A stretch of DNA of 64,000 bases from Streptomyces sp. NBC_00091 (GTDB taxonomy: Bacteria; Actinomycetota; Actinomycetes; Streptomycetales; Streptomycetaceae), in the NCBI RefSeq assembly GCF_026343185.1, contig NZ_JAPEMA010000001.1, positions 5,270,001 through 5,334,000 of the forward strand, given 5' to 3'. Below the pieces are notes generated by a model. That model was not told where the DNA came from. It ran no database searches and was given only the letters and a program-made list of their open reading frames with translations. This document shows positions 36,402-44,782 of this stretch, piece by piece (position 1 is the stretch's first letter; each line of letters begins with the position of its first letter). A program made the position numbers and the translations under genes.

Positions 36402-37313
36402 GTGAAGGTCGGCGTCATCGGACTCGGCGACATCGCCCAGAAGGCGTACCTGCCCGTCCTCACCACCCGTCCCGGGGTCGAGCTGCACCTGCAGACCCGT
36501 ACTCCGGCCACCCTCGAGCGGCTCGGCGAGATCCACCGCATCCCGCTGGAGCGCCGCCACGGCACGCTGGACGCGCTGCTCGCGCAGGGCCTCGACGCCG
36601 CCTTCGTGCACGCCCCGACCGCGGCCCACCCCGAGATCGTGGGGCGGCTGCTGGAGGCGGGCGTCGCGACCTACGTGGACAAGCCGCTGGCCTACGAGTT
36701 GGCGGACTCGACGCGCCTGGTGGAACTCGCCGAGGAGCGCGGGGTCAGCCTCTTCGTCGGCTTCAACCGCCGCCACGCGCCCGGCTACACGCAGTGCGCC
36801 GACCATCCGCGCGACCTGATCGTCATGCAGAAGAACCGGGTCGGGCTCCCCGAGGACCCCCGCACCCTGGTCCTCGACGACTTCATCCACGTCGTCGACA
36901 CCCTGCGCTTCCTGCTGCCCGGCGAGGCCGACCACGTCGACGTCCGGGCCGTGGTGCGCGAGGGGCTGATGAGCCAGGTGGTGCTCCAGATGTCCGGCGA
37001 CGGTTTCACCGCCCTCGGGATCATGAACCGGCTGTCCGGTTCCACCGAGGAGGTCCTGGAGGTGTCCGGCCAGGATTCCAAGCGCCAGGTCGTCAACCTC
37101 GCCGAGGTCATCGACCACCGGGGCCAGCCCACCGTCCGACGGCGCGGGGACTGGGTCTCCGTGGCCCGCCAGCGCGGCATCGAGCAGGTCGTGGACACCT
37201 TCCTCGAGGCCGTCGCGGCCGGCAAGGTGCTCGGCGCCCGGGACGCCCTGCTCACCCACGAGCTGTGCGAGCGGGTGGTCCTGACGGCTCTGGAGCAGGC
37301 CTCCCGAGCCTGA
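36402..37313 (+). CDS. Gfo/Idh/MocA-family oxidoreductase
   Basis: A 303-residue NAD(P)-dependent dehydrogenase. The Rossmann opening is VGVIGLGDIAQKAYLPVL, the catalytic lysine is in YVDKPLAYE, and FVGFNRRHAPGY follows. The C-terminal half is the alpha/beta substrate domain. AGGAGG precedes the GTG by six bases. The substrate, probably a sugar or inositol derivative, is unknown. Its last 62 bases overlap the end of the oppositely oriented lnt gene. Confidence 0.9.
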   Translation: MKVGVIGLGDIAQKAYLPVLTTRPGVELHLQTRTPATLERLGEIHRIPLERRHGTLDALLAQGLDAAFVHAPTAAHPEIVGRLLEAGVATYVDKPLAYELADSTRLVELAEERGVSLFVGFNRRHAPGYTQCADHPRDLIVMQKNRVGLPEDPRTLVLDDFIHVVDTLRFLLPGEADHVDVRAVVREGLMSQVVLQMSGDGFTALGIMNRLSGSTEEVLEVSGQDSKRQVVNLAEVIDHRGQPTVRRRGDWVSVARQRGIEQVVDTFLEAVAAGKVLGARDALLTHELCERVVLTALEQASRA

Positions 37314-38799
37314 CCGCCCGTACGCCCCTGGCCGCGCAGTACAGCCCCAGCGTGGCCAGGGAGAGGCCGCCGGGCCAGTTCCCGAAGCGGACGAAAAGGG
37401 TGGTGGAGCCCCGGGCGAGCGGCACCTCGTACACGGCCGCCGTGCTCGCCGAGGTGGGCAGGGCGGGCCCGATCCGCCCGCCCGACGGCCCGAACACCGC
37501 GCTGACCCCGGTCAGGGTCGCGTGCACCACGGGGCGGCCGGTCTCGGCGGCGCGCAGGGCTGCCAGGGAGGCGTGCTGGGCCGGGGCCCAGCTGTCCTGG
37601 AAGGTCGAGGTCGCCGACTGCGCGACGAGCACCCCGGCCCCCTCGCGGGCCAGGTGGCGGCTCATGTCGGGGAACGCCGACTCGAAGCACACCAGCGGGC
37701 CGAGCCGCACCCCGCCGGGCAGGGTCATGACCACCGGGGCCTCCCCGCGCATCCGGTCCTCGCCCGCCGCCTTGCCGACCGAGGTGGCCCAGCCCAGCAC
37801 CGCGCGGGCCGGTACGTACTCGCCGAAGGGCACCAGCCGCATCTTGTCGTACCGGTCGCCCATGGGGCCCTCGGGGCCGATCAGCACCGAACTCTTGTAG
37901 ATCCCCGGCCGGTCCGAACGCCGCGCGTCCACATTGACCAGCAGCGGGGCGCCCAGCTCCGCGGACAGCGCCGCCAGCCGCCGGGACAGGTCGGGCCGCG
38001 CCGCCAGGTCCGCGCCGACGCTGCTCTCCCCCCACACCACCAGCTCCGGACGGGCCCCCGCCAGGGTCCGCGTCAGCCGCTCCCCGGTCTCGAACCGCCG
38101 CTCCACACTCTCCGCCCCGGCCACCGGACCCGGCTGTACGACGGCCACGCGCAGCCCGCCCGACACCTCGGGGCGCGGCAGCCACAGCCACACCACCCCC
38201 GTCAGCACCGCACACCCCGCCACCGAGGCCACCGCCGGAACCCGCGCCCGGGGCACCGCCACCAGCAGCACCAGCGCGCAGTTCACCGCCACCACCAGCA
38301 GGCTCACCAGCCACACCCCGCCCACCGAGGCCAGCCGCAGCGCCGGCGGCACCTCCCACTGACTTGCCCCCAGCAGCCCCCACGGCCCGCCCAGCCCCTG
38401 CCAGGACCGGGCCAGCTCCGACAGCAGCCACCCCGCCGGTACGAGGACCAGCCCGGCCACCGTCCGCCCCGCGCCCGGAGCCCCGCCGAGCAACTTCCGT
38501 ACCAGCAGGGCCCAGGGGATCCAGAGCAGCCCCAGCAGCGCGGCCAGCGGGATGAGGAACACGCCCAGGCTAGGCAGCAGCCAGTGGTGCACCGCCACGA
38601 TGAAGCCCGCCCCGCCGAGCCAGCCCTCCAGCGCGGCGCGCCGCCCGGTGGGGGCGGAGCGCAGCAGCAGCATCCAGGGCACGAGGGCGACGTACGCGAA
38701 CCACCACAGCCCCGGTGCGGGGAAGGCGAGGCAGGGCAGCGCCCCGGCGGCCGTCGCGGCCGCCGCACGCCACCACCGGGTCCGCTTCGCGAGCAGCAT
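37252..38799 (-). CDS. lnt: Apolipoprotein N-acyltransferase
   Basis: A 515-residue membrane enzyme that adds the third acyl chain to lipoproteins. The N-terminal 210 residues hold six or so helices (PCLAFPAPGLWWFAYVALVPW, GAGFIVAVHHWLL), followed by an extracytoplasmic nitrilase domain (about 220-475) with E in VVWGESSVG, K in DRYDKMRLVPFGE and nucleophile C371 in GPLVCFESAFP. A Pro/Ala tail closes it. GCGGAGG precedes the ATG. The gene ends 62 bases inside the convergent oxidoreductase gene. N-acylation of lipoproteins occurs in Streptomyces although it is not essential there. Confidence 0.93.
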   Translation of the reverse strand: MLLAKRTRWWRAAAATAAGALPCLAFPAPGLWWFAYVALVPWMLLLRSAPTGRRAALEGWLGGAGFIVAVHHWLLPSLGVFLIPLAALLGLLWIPWALLVRKLLGGAPGAGRTVAGLVLVPAGWLLSELARSWQGLGGPWGLLGASQWEVPPALRLASVGGVWLVSLLVVAVNCALVLLVAVPRARVPAVASVAGCAVLTGVVWLWLPRPEVSGGLRVAVVQPGPVAGAESVERRFETGERLTRTLAGARPELVVWGESSVGADLAARPDLSRRLAALSAELGAPLLVNVDARRSDRPGIYKSSVLIGPEGPMGDRYDKMRLVPFGEYVPARAVLGWATSVGKAAGEDRMRGEAPVVMTLPGGVRLGPLVCFESAFPDMSRHLAREGAGVLVAQSATSTFQDSWAPAQHASLAALRAAETGRPVVHATLTGVSAVFGPSGGRIGPALPTSASTAAVYEVPLARGSTTLFVRFGNWPGGLSLATLGLYCAARGVRAVRLGRPAPEPSGPPARTARG

Positions 38800-38846
38800 G
38801 ACGCGCCTCCGCTTCCAGTGTGGGACCGCCCCGCGCCGGGCGCGGC

Positions 38847-39308
38847 TCAGGCCGACACGTGACGCCACTTCTCGTGCACCGTGACCCCCGTGAGCCGCCA
38901 GCCGTCCGGGGTGCGGGCGAGGGTGAAGGTGTAGCGCCCGGCCGCGACGACATTGGGGGCCGTGCCGCGGTCGTCGGTGCCCGCCAGCCGCATCGGGTTC
39001 AGGAAGTCCGCCCTGACCTGCGCCGAGTCCCCGGGGTCGCCGCCCCGGTCCTCCAGCCGGATCAGCCGGTTGACGATGAGGTGCTGGCGCACCGGGATCA
39101 GCTTCATCGTGTCCGCGAGCCAGTCGGCGACCTCCCCGGCCGGACCCTCGACCCCGCCCGCCGAGGTGTAGTCGGCCCGCCCGGCGGGCGTGAACAGGGC
39201 GCGGTAGGCGGCCCAGTCCCCGTCGTCGACGGCCACCGCGTACCCCGAGACCACCTCGTCGATGGCCAGTCGGTCCATCACCGTCGCCAGGTCCACACGC
39301 TGCGTCAT
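38847..39308 (-). CDS. SnoaL-like / NTF2-fold protein
   Basis: A 153-residue protein with the SnoaL_4 layout: LATVMDRLAIDEVVSGYAVAVDDGDWAAYRALFTP and ADYTSAGGVEGPAGEVADWLADTM, then HLIVNRLIRLEDRG, ending with a GRYTFTLARTPDGWRLTGVTVHEKW strand pair. Members are small polar enzymes or ligand-binding proteins. The substrate is unknown. It lies upstream of lnt in the same direction, but the genes seem functionally unrelated. No clear ribosome site precedes the ATG. Confidence 0.85.
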   Translation of the reverse strand: MTQRVDLATVMDRLAIDEVVSGYAVAVDDGDWAAYRALFTPAGRADYTSAGGVEGPAGEVADWLADTMKLIPVRQHLIVNRLIRLEDRGGDPGDSAQVRADFLNPMRLAGTDDRGTAPNVVAAGRYTFTLARTPDGWRLTGVTVHEKWRHVSA

Positions 39309-39376
39309 CGGGTCAGTGTGGGGCTGCGGGGCGGCGAGGCCAAGGGGCGTGCGGGCACTGGTCCGCGCAATGCGGA

Positions 39377-39553
39377 TCAGTGGCCGGAATGCGCCTCCCG
39401 CTGCCGGATCACGACCAGGAACGCGTCACTGGCGAGGTCCATCACCACCTCCGCCGGCACGCCCTCGCGCATCCGCTGCGCCGCGTACTCCTCGGCGGGC
39501 CAGCTTCCCCGCGGACTCCCCGCCGGAAAGCGTTCCAGTACCACGCGACCCAT
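39377..39553 (-). CDS. Small hypothetical protein
   Basis: A 58-residue protein starting MGRVVLERFPAGSPRGSWPAEE and ending with VVMDLASDAFLVVIRQREAHSGH. GCAGGGGGTG precedes the ATG. The sequence pattern (short N-terminal strand, acidic helix, hydrophobic strand) looks like a folded mini-domain and similar small proteins occur across Streptomyces, but I know of no function. The frame extends upstream to 39604 without support for an earlier start. Confidence 0.65.
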   Translation of the reverse strand: MGRVVLERFPAGSPRGSWPAEEYAAQRMREGVPAEVVMDLASDAFLVVIRQREAHSGH

Positions 39554-39609
39554 GGGACACCCCCTGCTGTTCACCTTCAGGCCTCTCGGTCTTTCCGGGC
39601 ACAACGACG

Positions 39610-39645
39610 CGAGGGCCGCCCGGGAACGTTCCCGGGCGGCCCTCG
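39610..39645. terminator. Perfect 36-base palindrome, likely terminator
   Basis: CGAGGGCCGCCCGGGAAC is followed directly by its exact reverse complement, with no loop bases. It lies between uppP and the small gene transcribed after it on the same strand, where an upstream-unit terminator is expected. Confidence 0.75.
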
Positions 39646-39667
39646 GTCCACTTCAGGCCAAGGCCCC

Positions 39668-40546
39668 CTAGGAGCCCGACTCGCCCGCGTGCGGGCTGAG
39701 CACGTCCATGCCGATCAGTACGAACAGCGCGATGCCGAGCAGGATCCGGTAGATCACGAAGGGCATGAAGCTCTTGCTGGAGATGAACTTCATGAACCAC
39801 GCGATGACCGCGTAGCCCACGAAGAAGGCGAGCACCGTGGCGAAGACCGTCGGTCCCCAGGAGATGTGCCCGGGGTTCTCGACCACGTCCTTGATCTCGA
39901 ACGCGCCGGAGGCCAGCACGGCCGGGATGGCCAGGAGGAAGGAGTACCGGGCCGCGGCCTCACGGGTGAAGCCCAGCAGCAGACCGCCGGAGATCGTCGC
40001 ACCGGAGCGGGAGACACCCGGGATCAGGGCCATCGCCTGGCACAGACCGAAGATCAGACCGTCCTTGACGCCCAGTTCCCCGAGCGTCTTGCGCTCCTTG
40101 ACCACCCGGTGCCGGCCGCCCTCCTCGTCGCGCGAGGCCAGCCAGTCGGCGAAGCCGAGGACGATGCCCATCGCGATCAGGGTGGTGGCGGTCAGCCGCA
40201 GATCGCGGGCCGGGCCGGTGATCTGGTCCTTGAAGGCGACGCCCAGGACACCGATCGGGATCGAGCCGACGATGACCAGCCAGCCCATCTTCGCGTCCTG
40301 TTCGGAGCGCAGCTCCTTGGTGAACAGCGAGCGGAACCAGGTGGAGATGATCCTCGCGATGTCCTTGCGGAAATAGATCAGCACGGCAGCCTCGGTGCCG
40401 ATCTGGGTGATGGCGGTGAAGGCCGCGCCCGGATCGTGCCAGCCGGCGAAAGCCGCGGTCAGCCGCAGGTGCGCGCTGGAGGAGATCGGGAGGAACTCCG
40501 TAAGCCCCTGGACGAGACCGAGGATTAGGGATTCGAACCAGCTCAT
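39668..40546 (-). CDS. uppP: Undecaprenyl-diphosphatase
   Basis: A 292-residue membrane enzyme that dephosphorylates undecaprenyl diphosphate, recycling the lipid carrier for peptidoglycan and teichoic acid synthesis and giving bacitracin tolerance. The two active-site motifs are intact: LTEFLPISSSAHLRL near residue 15 and GVSRSGATISGGLLLG near 170. About eight membrane helices. The length is normal. Followed by a strong palindrome. A TVP38 membrane protein gene lies upstream on the same strand. Confidence 0.96.
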   Translation of the reverse strand: MSWFESLILGLVQGLTEFLPISSSAHLRLTAAFAGWHDPGAAFTAITQIGTEAAVLIYFRKDIARIISTWFRSLFTKELRSEQDAKMGWLVIVGSIPIGVLGVAFKDQITGPARDLRLTATTLIAMGIVLGFADWLASRDEEGGRHRVVKERKTLGELGVKDGLIFGLCQAMALIPGVSRSGATISGGLLLGFTREAAARYSFLLAIPAVLASGAFEIKDVVENPGHISWGPTVFATVLAFFVGYAVIAWFMKFISSKSFMPFVIYRILLGIALFVLIGMDVLSPHAGESGS

Positions 40547-40594
40547 GTCGGGGTGCGCTCGTCCTTGTGATCGTCGGGCAGTTCGGGTCCGATG

Positions 40595-41311
40595 CTAGGG
40601 CCCGTGGGGAGCCGCCGTGACCACAGGGGGGTGCAAGGGCGTCTGCTCGTGCTCGGCGGAGGGCGCCAGCCGGTGCCGCTTGCGCCAGGCGACCACGGCC
40701 GCGACCGCCCCGGAGACGGCGATGAAACCGAACGAGACGAGGAACGCGGGCGATCCGGGGGAGGAGGCGCTGGCTCCGGCGATCACGTACGCGGCCGTGT
40801 TGGGCACCGTACCGAGTGCCGTCGCGAGGAGGAAGGGGAGCCATCCGCAACGGGATACGGCGGCGAGGTAGTTGGCCGCGGCGAAGGGCACCCCGGGGAA
40901 GATCCGGACCGCCAGCATCGAACGGAAGCCGTGCCGGCTGAGCTGCGCGTCGGCCGCCTTCAGCCAGCGCCCGCGCAGATACGGACGCAACGCCTCCTGC
41001 CCCATGGCCCGGCCCAGGCCGAAGGCGATCCCCGCGCCGACCACGGTGCCTCCGACGGCCGCCACCAGCCCGAACTGGGTACCGAAGACCGCCCCCGCGG
41101 CGAGGTTCAGCAGCGGACGGGGCACGAACGCGGCGGTGCACACGCCGTACGCGCCCGCGAACAGCAGCACCGCCGTACCCACCGGGAGCGCCGGGGACCA
41201 GCCCTGCGACAGCAGCCGCTGGGGCTCGTAGAGCAGCACGCACACCCCGGCCGCGACCAGCAGCACGACGAGCAGCGACAGCCGGGTCCACGGCGCGAGG
41301 AGGAGGGACAT
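40595..41311 (-). CDS. TVP38/TMEM64-family (VTT domain) membrane protein
   Basis: A 238-residue membrane protein of the DedA superfamily: LLNLAAGAVFGTQFGLVAAVGGTVVGAGIAFGLGR and RIFPGVPFAAANYLAAVSRCGWLPFLLATALGTVPNTAAYV are the signature re-entrant segments. DedA-superfamily proteins move lipid head groups; several DedA/DUF368 members flip undecaprenyl phosphate. Being next to uppP hints at a shared part in carrier-lipid recycling, which is inference. It is divergent from the small ORF and EF-Tu gene. Confidence 0.85.
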   Translation of the reverse strand: MSLLLAPWTRLSLLVVLLVAAGVCVLLYEPQRLLSQGWSPALPVGTAVLLFAGAYGVCTAAFVPRPLLNLAAGAVFGTQFGLVAAVGGTVVGAGIAFGLGRAMGQEALRPYLRGRWLKAADAQLSRHGFRSMLAVRIFPGVPFAAANYLAAVSRCGWLPFLLATALGTVPNTAAYVIAGASASSPGSPAFLVSFGFIAVSGAVAAVVAWRKRHRLAPSAEHEQTPLHPPVVTAAPHGP

Positions 41312-41424
41312 CCCGGGAGACTAACCGACACATATGACGCCCCGCCGTAATCCGCGCCTCATCCCGGCGTACCGCGGCGGTAAATCGTTCGACGCGGTCC
41401 GGCCCCTCCGGCAGGATCAGGGGC

Positions 41425-41592
41425 ATGTCCCGGTACGCCTTCCCCGCAGCGCCGTCCGCAGTCGCGGACGCGCCGAAGGCTGCCGTTCCCGCCATCGAGG
41501 CGTTCAAGGCCATCGAGGCATTCGAGGCCACCGAGGCGCTCGAGGCATTCGAGGCATTCGCCTTCGCCGCATCCGACGGCGCACGAAGCTGA
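41425..41592 (+). CDS. Uncalled small ORF with AIEAFEA repeats, upstream of tuf
   Basis: A 55-residue frame: it begins MSRYAFPAAPSAVADAP, passes through three degenerate six-residue repeats (AIEAFK, AIEAFE, ATEALE) and ends AFAASDGARS. ATG is preceded by GCAGGATCAGGGG. About four fifths of its third codon positions are G or C, as in real Streptomyces genes. It ends 90 bases before the EF-Tu start and runs in the same direction. The repeats would form an acidic amphipathic helix. I know no family; it may be a real small protein, a leader, or chance in a repeat-rich leader. A minus-strand frame also crosses here but is a poor candidate. Confidence 0.45.
   Translation: MSRYAFPAAPSAVADAPKAAVPAIEAFKAIEAFEATEALEAFEAFAFAASDGARS
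41493..41555 (+). repeat. 18-base tandem repeats upstream of tuf
   Basis: CATCGAGGCGTTCAAGGC, CATCGAGGCATTCGAGGC and CACCGAGGCGCTCGAGGC stand in tandem (41493, 41511, 41529), followed by half units ATTCGAGGC. Period 18, so frame is kept in any coding reading. Confidence 0.85.
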
Positions 41593-41682
41593 CCCTTCCC
41601 GGATCGTCCGGCGGACCCCGCAGGGGGAGGGTCGGCTCGCTCCAGGGGTCCCGTTCCAGCTTCGAGCCACGGGAAAGAGATC

Positions 41683-42867
41683 ATGGCCAAGACGGCCTTC
41701 ACCCGCACCAAGCCGCACCTCAACATCGGCACCATGGGCCACGTCGACCACGGCAAGACCACCCTCACCGCTGCCATCACCAAGGTCCTCGCCGAGCGCG
41801 GCGGCGCCTCCTACGTGCCGTTCGACCGCATCGACCGGGCCCCCGAGGAGGCCCGCCGCGGCATCACCATCAACCTCACGCACGTCGAGTACGAGACCGA
41901 CACCCGGCACTACGCCCACGTCGACATGCCCGGGCACGCCGACTACATCAAGAACATGGTCACGGGCGCGGCCCAGCTCGACGGGGCGATCCTCGTCGTC
42001 TCCGCGCTCGACGGGGTCATGCCCCAGACCGCCGAGCACGTCCTGCTCGCCCGCCAGGTCGGGGTGGACCACATCGTGGTGGCCCTCAACAAGGCCGACG
42101 CGGGCGACCCCGAGCTGACCGACCTGGTCGAGCTCGAGGTCCGCGACCTGCTCTCCGCGCACGGCTACGGCGGGGACGCCGCGCCGGTCGTACGGGTCTC
42201 CGGGCTTCGCGCGCTGGAGGGCGACCCGCAATGGACCGGGGCGATCGAGGCGCTGCTGGACGCCGTGGACACGTACGTGCCGATGCCGGTGCGGTACACG
42301 GACGCGCCGTTCCTGATGCCGGTCGAGAACGTCCTGACCATCACCGGCCGGGGCACCGTCGTGACGGGCGCCGTCGAGCGCGGCACCGTCCGGTTCGGCG
42401 ACCGGGTGAGCGTGCTCGGGGGCGAGGACGGGCCGCTGGAGCACGTGGTCGTCACCGGGGTGGAGACCTTCGGCAAGCCGATGGAGTCCGCCGAGGCCGG
42501 GGACAACGTCGCCCTGCTGCTGCGCGGGGTGCACCGGGAAATGGTGCGCCGCGGGGACGTGGTGGCCGCCCCCGGGAGCGTGCGGCCGAGCCGGCGGTTC
42601 ACCGCGCGGGTGTACGTGCTCTCCGCGCGGGAGGGCGGGCGCACGACCGCCTTCTCCTCCGGGTACCGGCCGCAGTTCTACGTCCGTACCGCCGACGTGG
42701 TCGGGGACGTGGACCTGGGCGAGGCCGGCGTGGCCCGGCCCGGGGAGACGGTCACCATGACCGTCGAGCTGGGCCGCGACGTCCCCCTGGAGGCGGGTCT
42801 CGGCTTCGCCATCCGCGAGGGCGGGCGCACCGTCGGCGCGGGGACGGTGACCACCGTCCTCGGCTGA
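41683..42867 (+). CDS. tuf3: Divergent elongation factor Tu (Tuf3 type)
   Basis: A 394-residue EF-Tu GTPase. G1 GHVDHGKTT, switch I RGITIN with threonine, G3 DMPGHADY, G4 NKAD and domain 2-3 motifs ([26 protein letters not shown]) are present. It departs from the canonical protein at many sites: NLTHVEYET for [17 protein letters not shown] for [27 protein letters not shown] for the usual RGxxREDVERG segment. It is not in a str operon with rpsL, rpsG and fusA. These traits fit the Streptomyces tuf3 genes, second EF-Tu genes that in S. coelicolor are under positive stringent control. A small repeat-containing ORF precedes it. Confidence 0.92.
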   Translation: MAKTAFTRTKPHLNIGTMGHVDHGKTTLTAAITKVLAERGGASYVPFDRIDRAPEEARRGITINLTHVEYETDTRHYAHVDMPGHADYIKNMVTGAAQLDGAILVVSALDGVMPQTAEHVLLARQVGVDHIVVALNKADAGDPELTDLVELEVRDLLSAHGYGGDAAPVVRVSGLRALEGDPQWTGAIEALLDAVDTYVPMPVRYTDAPFLMPVENVLTITGRGTVVTGAVERGTVRFGDRVSVLGGEDGPLEHVVVTGVETFGKPMESAEAGDNVALLLRGVHREMVRRGDVVAAPGSVRPSRRFTARVYVLSAREGGRTTAFSSGYRPQFYVRTADVVGDVDLGEAGVARPGETVTMTVELGRDVPLEAGLGFAIREGGRTVGAGTVTTVLG

Positions 42868-42929
42868 GCTCCACCCCGCCCTGGTGACGGCGGTCCGGTT
42901 GCGCCAGACTGCCGTCACCACCGGCGTTC

Positions 42930-42968
42930 GGGAAGAGCGCGCGGGAAGAGCGTGCGGGAAGAGGCGGA
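42930..42968 (+). repeat. 13-base tandem repeats before the patatin gene
   Basis: GGGAAGAGCGCGC, GGGAAGAGCGTGC and a partial GGGAAGAGGCGG stand in tandem at 42930, 42943 and 42956. The last copy supplies the ribosome site of the next gene, so copy change could duplicate ribosome-binding-like sequence. Confidence 0.75.
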
Positions 42969-42972
42969 CGGC

Positions 42973-43815
42973 ATGGGCGGCGACACGGCACTGGTGCTCG
43001 GCGGCGGAGGCCTCACCGGCGTCGGCTGGGAGTCCGGGATGCTGTACGGGCTCTCCCGGGCCGGCGTGGACCTCACCACCGCCGACCTGGTCGTCGGCAC
43101 CTCCGCTGGCTCCGTGGTCGGCGCCCAGCTCACCTCGGGCATCAGCGCCCAGGAGCTGTACGAGCGCCAGCTCGGCGACCCGGACGGGGAGCGCGCGGCC
43201 CGGCTCGGCGCGGGGGTCTTCGCCCGCTACGCCCTCGCGATGCTGCGCTCCCGCGACGCCGCCGCCTACCGCCGGCGCGTCGGCGCCTTCGCGCTGGCCG
43301 CCGACACGGGCGCGGAGGCCGAGCGGCGCAAGGTGCTGGAGGCCCGGCTCGTCTCGCACGAGTGGCCCGAGCGCAGGTTCGTCGTCACCGCCGTCGACGC
43401 CGTCAGCGGCGAGCCGGCCGATTTCGACCGGGAGAGCGGGGCCGGACTGGTCGACGCCGTCTCGGCGAGCTGCGCCGTACCGGGCGTGTGGCCGCCGGTG
43501 ACCGTCGCGGGCCGCCGCTTCATCGACGGCGGGGTCCGCTCGGCGACCAACGCCGACCTCGCCGCCGGGTACGCCCGGGTGGTGATCCTCGCGCCCATCG
43601 CGCTGGGCTCCGCGCTGGTCCCCTCGCCCGCGGCCCAGGCCGCCCGGCTGCGGGCGGCAGGCGCCAGGGTGCTGCTCATCACCCCGTCCCCGCAGGCCCG
43701 CAAGGCCTTCGGGCGCAACGTCCTGGACCCCGCACGGCGGGACCCGGCCGCCCGCGCCGGCCTCGCGCAGGCCGCCGAGCACGCCGCCGACGCGGCGGCC
43801 GTCTGGGCGGCCTGA
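42973..43815 (+). CDS. Patatin-like phospholipase
   Basis: A 280-residue serine hydrolase of the patatin/RssA family. Oxyanion loop GGGGLTGVGWE, nucleophile elbow GTSAG, and catalytic aspartate in IDGGVRS form the Ser-Asp dyad. Middle region SASCAVPGVWPPV is also conserved. No signal peptide is present, so it is cytoplasmic or membrane-associated. It probably hydrolyses acyl esters of lipids. GAAGAGGCGG precedes the ATG. The spermidine-synthase-like gene starts 10 bases after its stop; the pair is likely cotranscribed. Confidence 0.9.
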   Translation: MGGDTALVLGGGGLTGVGWESGMLYGLSRAGVDLTTADLVVGTSAGSVVGAQLTSGISAQELYERQLGDPDGERAARLGAGVFARYALAMLRSRDAAAYRRRVGAFALAADTGAEAERRKVLEARLVSHEWPERRFVVTAVDAVSGEPADFDRESGAGLVDAVSASCAVPGVWPPVTVAGRRFIDGGVRSATNADLAAGYARVVILAPIALGSALVPSPAAQAARLRAAGARVLLITPSPQARKAFGRNVLDPARRDPAARAGLAQAAEHAADAAAVWAA

Positions 43816-43825
43816 CAATGGTGGG

Positions 43826-44674
43826 GTGAGCGACGAACAGATCCCGGTGATCCGGGAAGTGGGCCAGGGCACCGCCAAGCTGATGCCGGACGTGGACCGG
43901 GAGCGGGCCTGGCTGCTCACCGTGGACGGGGCTCCCCAGTCGTACGTCGACCTCGACGAGCCCGAGCACCTGGAATTCGAGTACGTACGCCGCCTCGCGC
44001 ACGTACTGGACTGCGCGGCCGAGCCGGGGGCCGCCCTGGACCTCCTGCACCTCGGCGGCGGAGCGCTGACCCTGCCGCGCTACGCCGCGGCCGTGCGGCC
44101 CGGGTCCCGGCAGAGCGTGGTGGAGTTCGACGGCGCTCTGGTGGAGCTGGTGGAGCGGCACCTGCCGCTGGCCGCCGGGGCGCGGGTGAGGGTGCACACC
44201 GCCGATGCCCGGGCCTGGCTGGAGGCCGCTCCCGGGGCCAGCGCGGACGTACTGGTCGCCGACGTGTTCGGCGGCTCGCGGGTGCCGGCCCAGCTGACCT
44301 CGGTGGAGTACGCGCGGCAGGCGGCGCGGGTGCTCAGGCCCGGCGGGCTGTACGCGGCGAACCTGGCCGACGGGGCGCCGTTCGGCTTCCTGAAGGCCCA
44401 GCTGGCCAACTTCGGGGCCGCCTTCGCGGAGCTGGCGCTGATCGCCGAGCCGGGGGTGCTGCGGGGGCGGCGCTTCGGCAACGCGGTGCTGCTGGCCTCG
44501 GACGCTCCGCTGCCGCTCGCCGCGCTGGCCCGGCGGTGCGCCGCGGACGCCTTTCCCGCCCGGGTGGAGTCGGGGGACGGGCTCGCCCGGTTCATGCGGG
44601 GGGCCCGGCCGGTGGCCGACGCGGACGCGGTGTCCTCGCCGGCTCCGCCCGAAGGGGCGTTCAGCCTGGGGTGA
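43826..44674 (+). CDS. Spermidine-synthase-like protein (SAM-dependent fold)
   Basis: A 282-residue Rossmann protein of the spermine/spermidine synthase family: VDLDEPEHLEFEYVRRLAHVLD, LDLLHLGGGALTLPRYAAAVRPGSRQSVVEFDGALVELV, and DVLVADVFGGSRVPAQLTSVEYARQAARVLRPGGLYAANLAD. The D in VVEFD contacts the cofactor ribose. It lacks an obvious putrescine-binding glutamate set, so true aminopropyl transfer is uncertain; many actinobacterial homologues are fused-type or methyltransferase-like proteins with no assigned function. GTG start, directly after the patatin gene. Confidence 0.82.
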   Translation: MSDEQIPVIREVGQGTAKLMPDVDRERAWLLTVDGAPQSYVDLDEPEHLEFEYVRRLAHVLDCAAEPGAALDLLHLGGGALTLPRYAAAVRPGSRQSVVEFDGALVELVERHLPLAAGARVRVHTADARAWLEAAPGASADVLVADVFGGSRVPAQLTSVEYARQAARVLRPGGLYAANLADGAPFGFLKAQLANFGAAFAELALIAEPGVLRGRRFGNAVLLASDAPLPLAALARRCAADAFPARVESGDGLARFMRGARPVADADAVSSPAPPEGAFSLG

Positions 44675-44688
44675 GTTCGGTGGGGCTG

Positions 44689-44782
44689 GGCCGTCTCTTC
44701 CGGATTTTGCCGGTTGAGCCCGCACCTCCCCCAGCGGTAGCTGGGGGAGGCGCGGGTCAGGCAAGATCCGGAAGAGACGGCC
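44689..44782. terminator. Nested double hairpin between convergent genes
   Basis: An outer stem, GGCCGTCTCTTCCGGAT...TGCC with GGCA...ATCCGGAAGAGACGGCC, encloses an inner stem, GCCCGCACCTCCCCCAGC with GCTGGGGGAGGCGCGGG. The outer 3' arm lies inside the last codons of the convergent MFS gene. It is probably a bidirectional terminator. Confidence 0.8.

Noticed and set aside
39960..41783. A 607-codon minus frame across uppP, the TVP38 gene and the tuf leader
   Set aside because: It is out of frame with two clear genes and Arg/Ala/Pro-rich; the repeat-containing part is better explained by the plus-strand small ORF.
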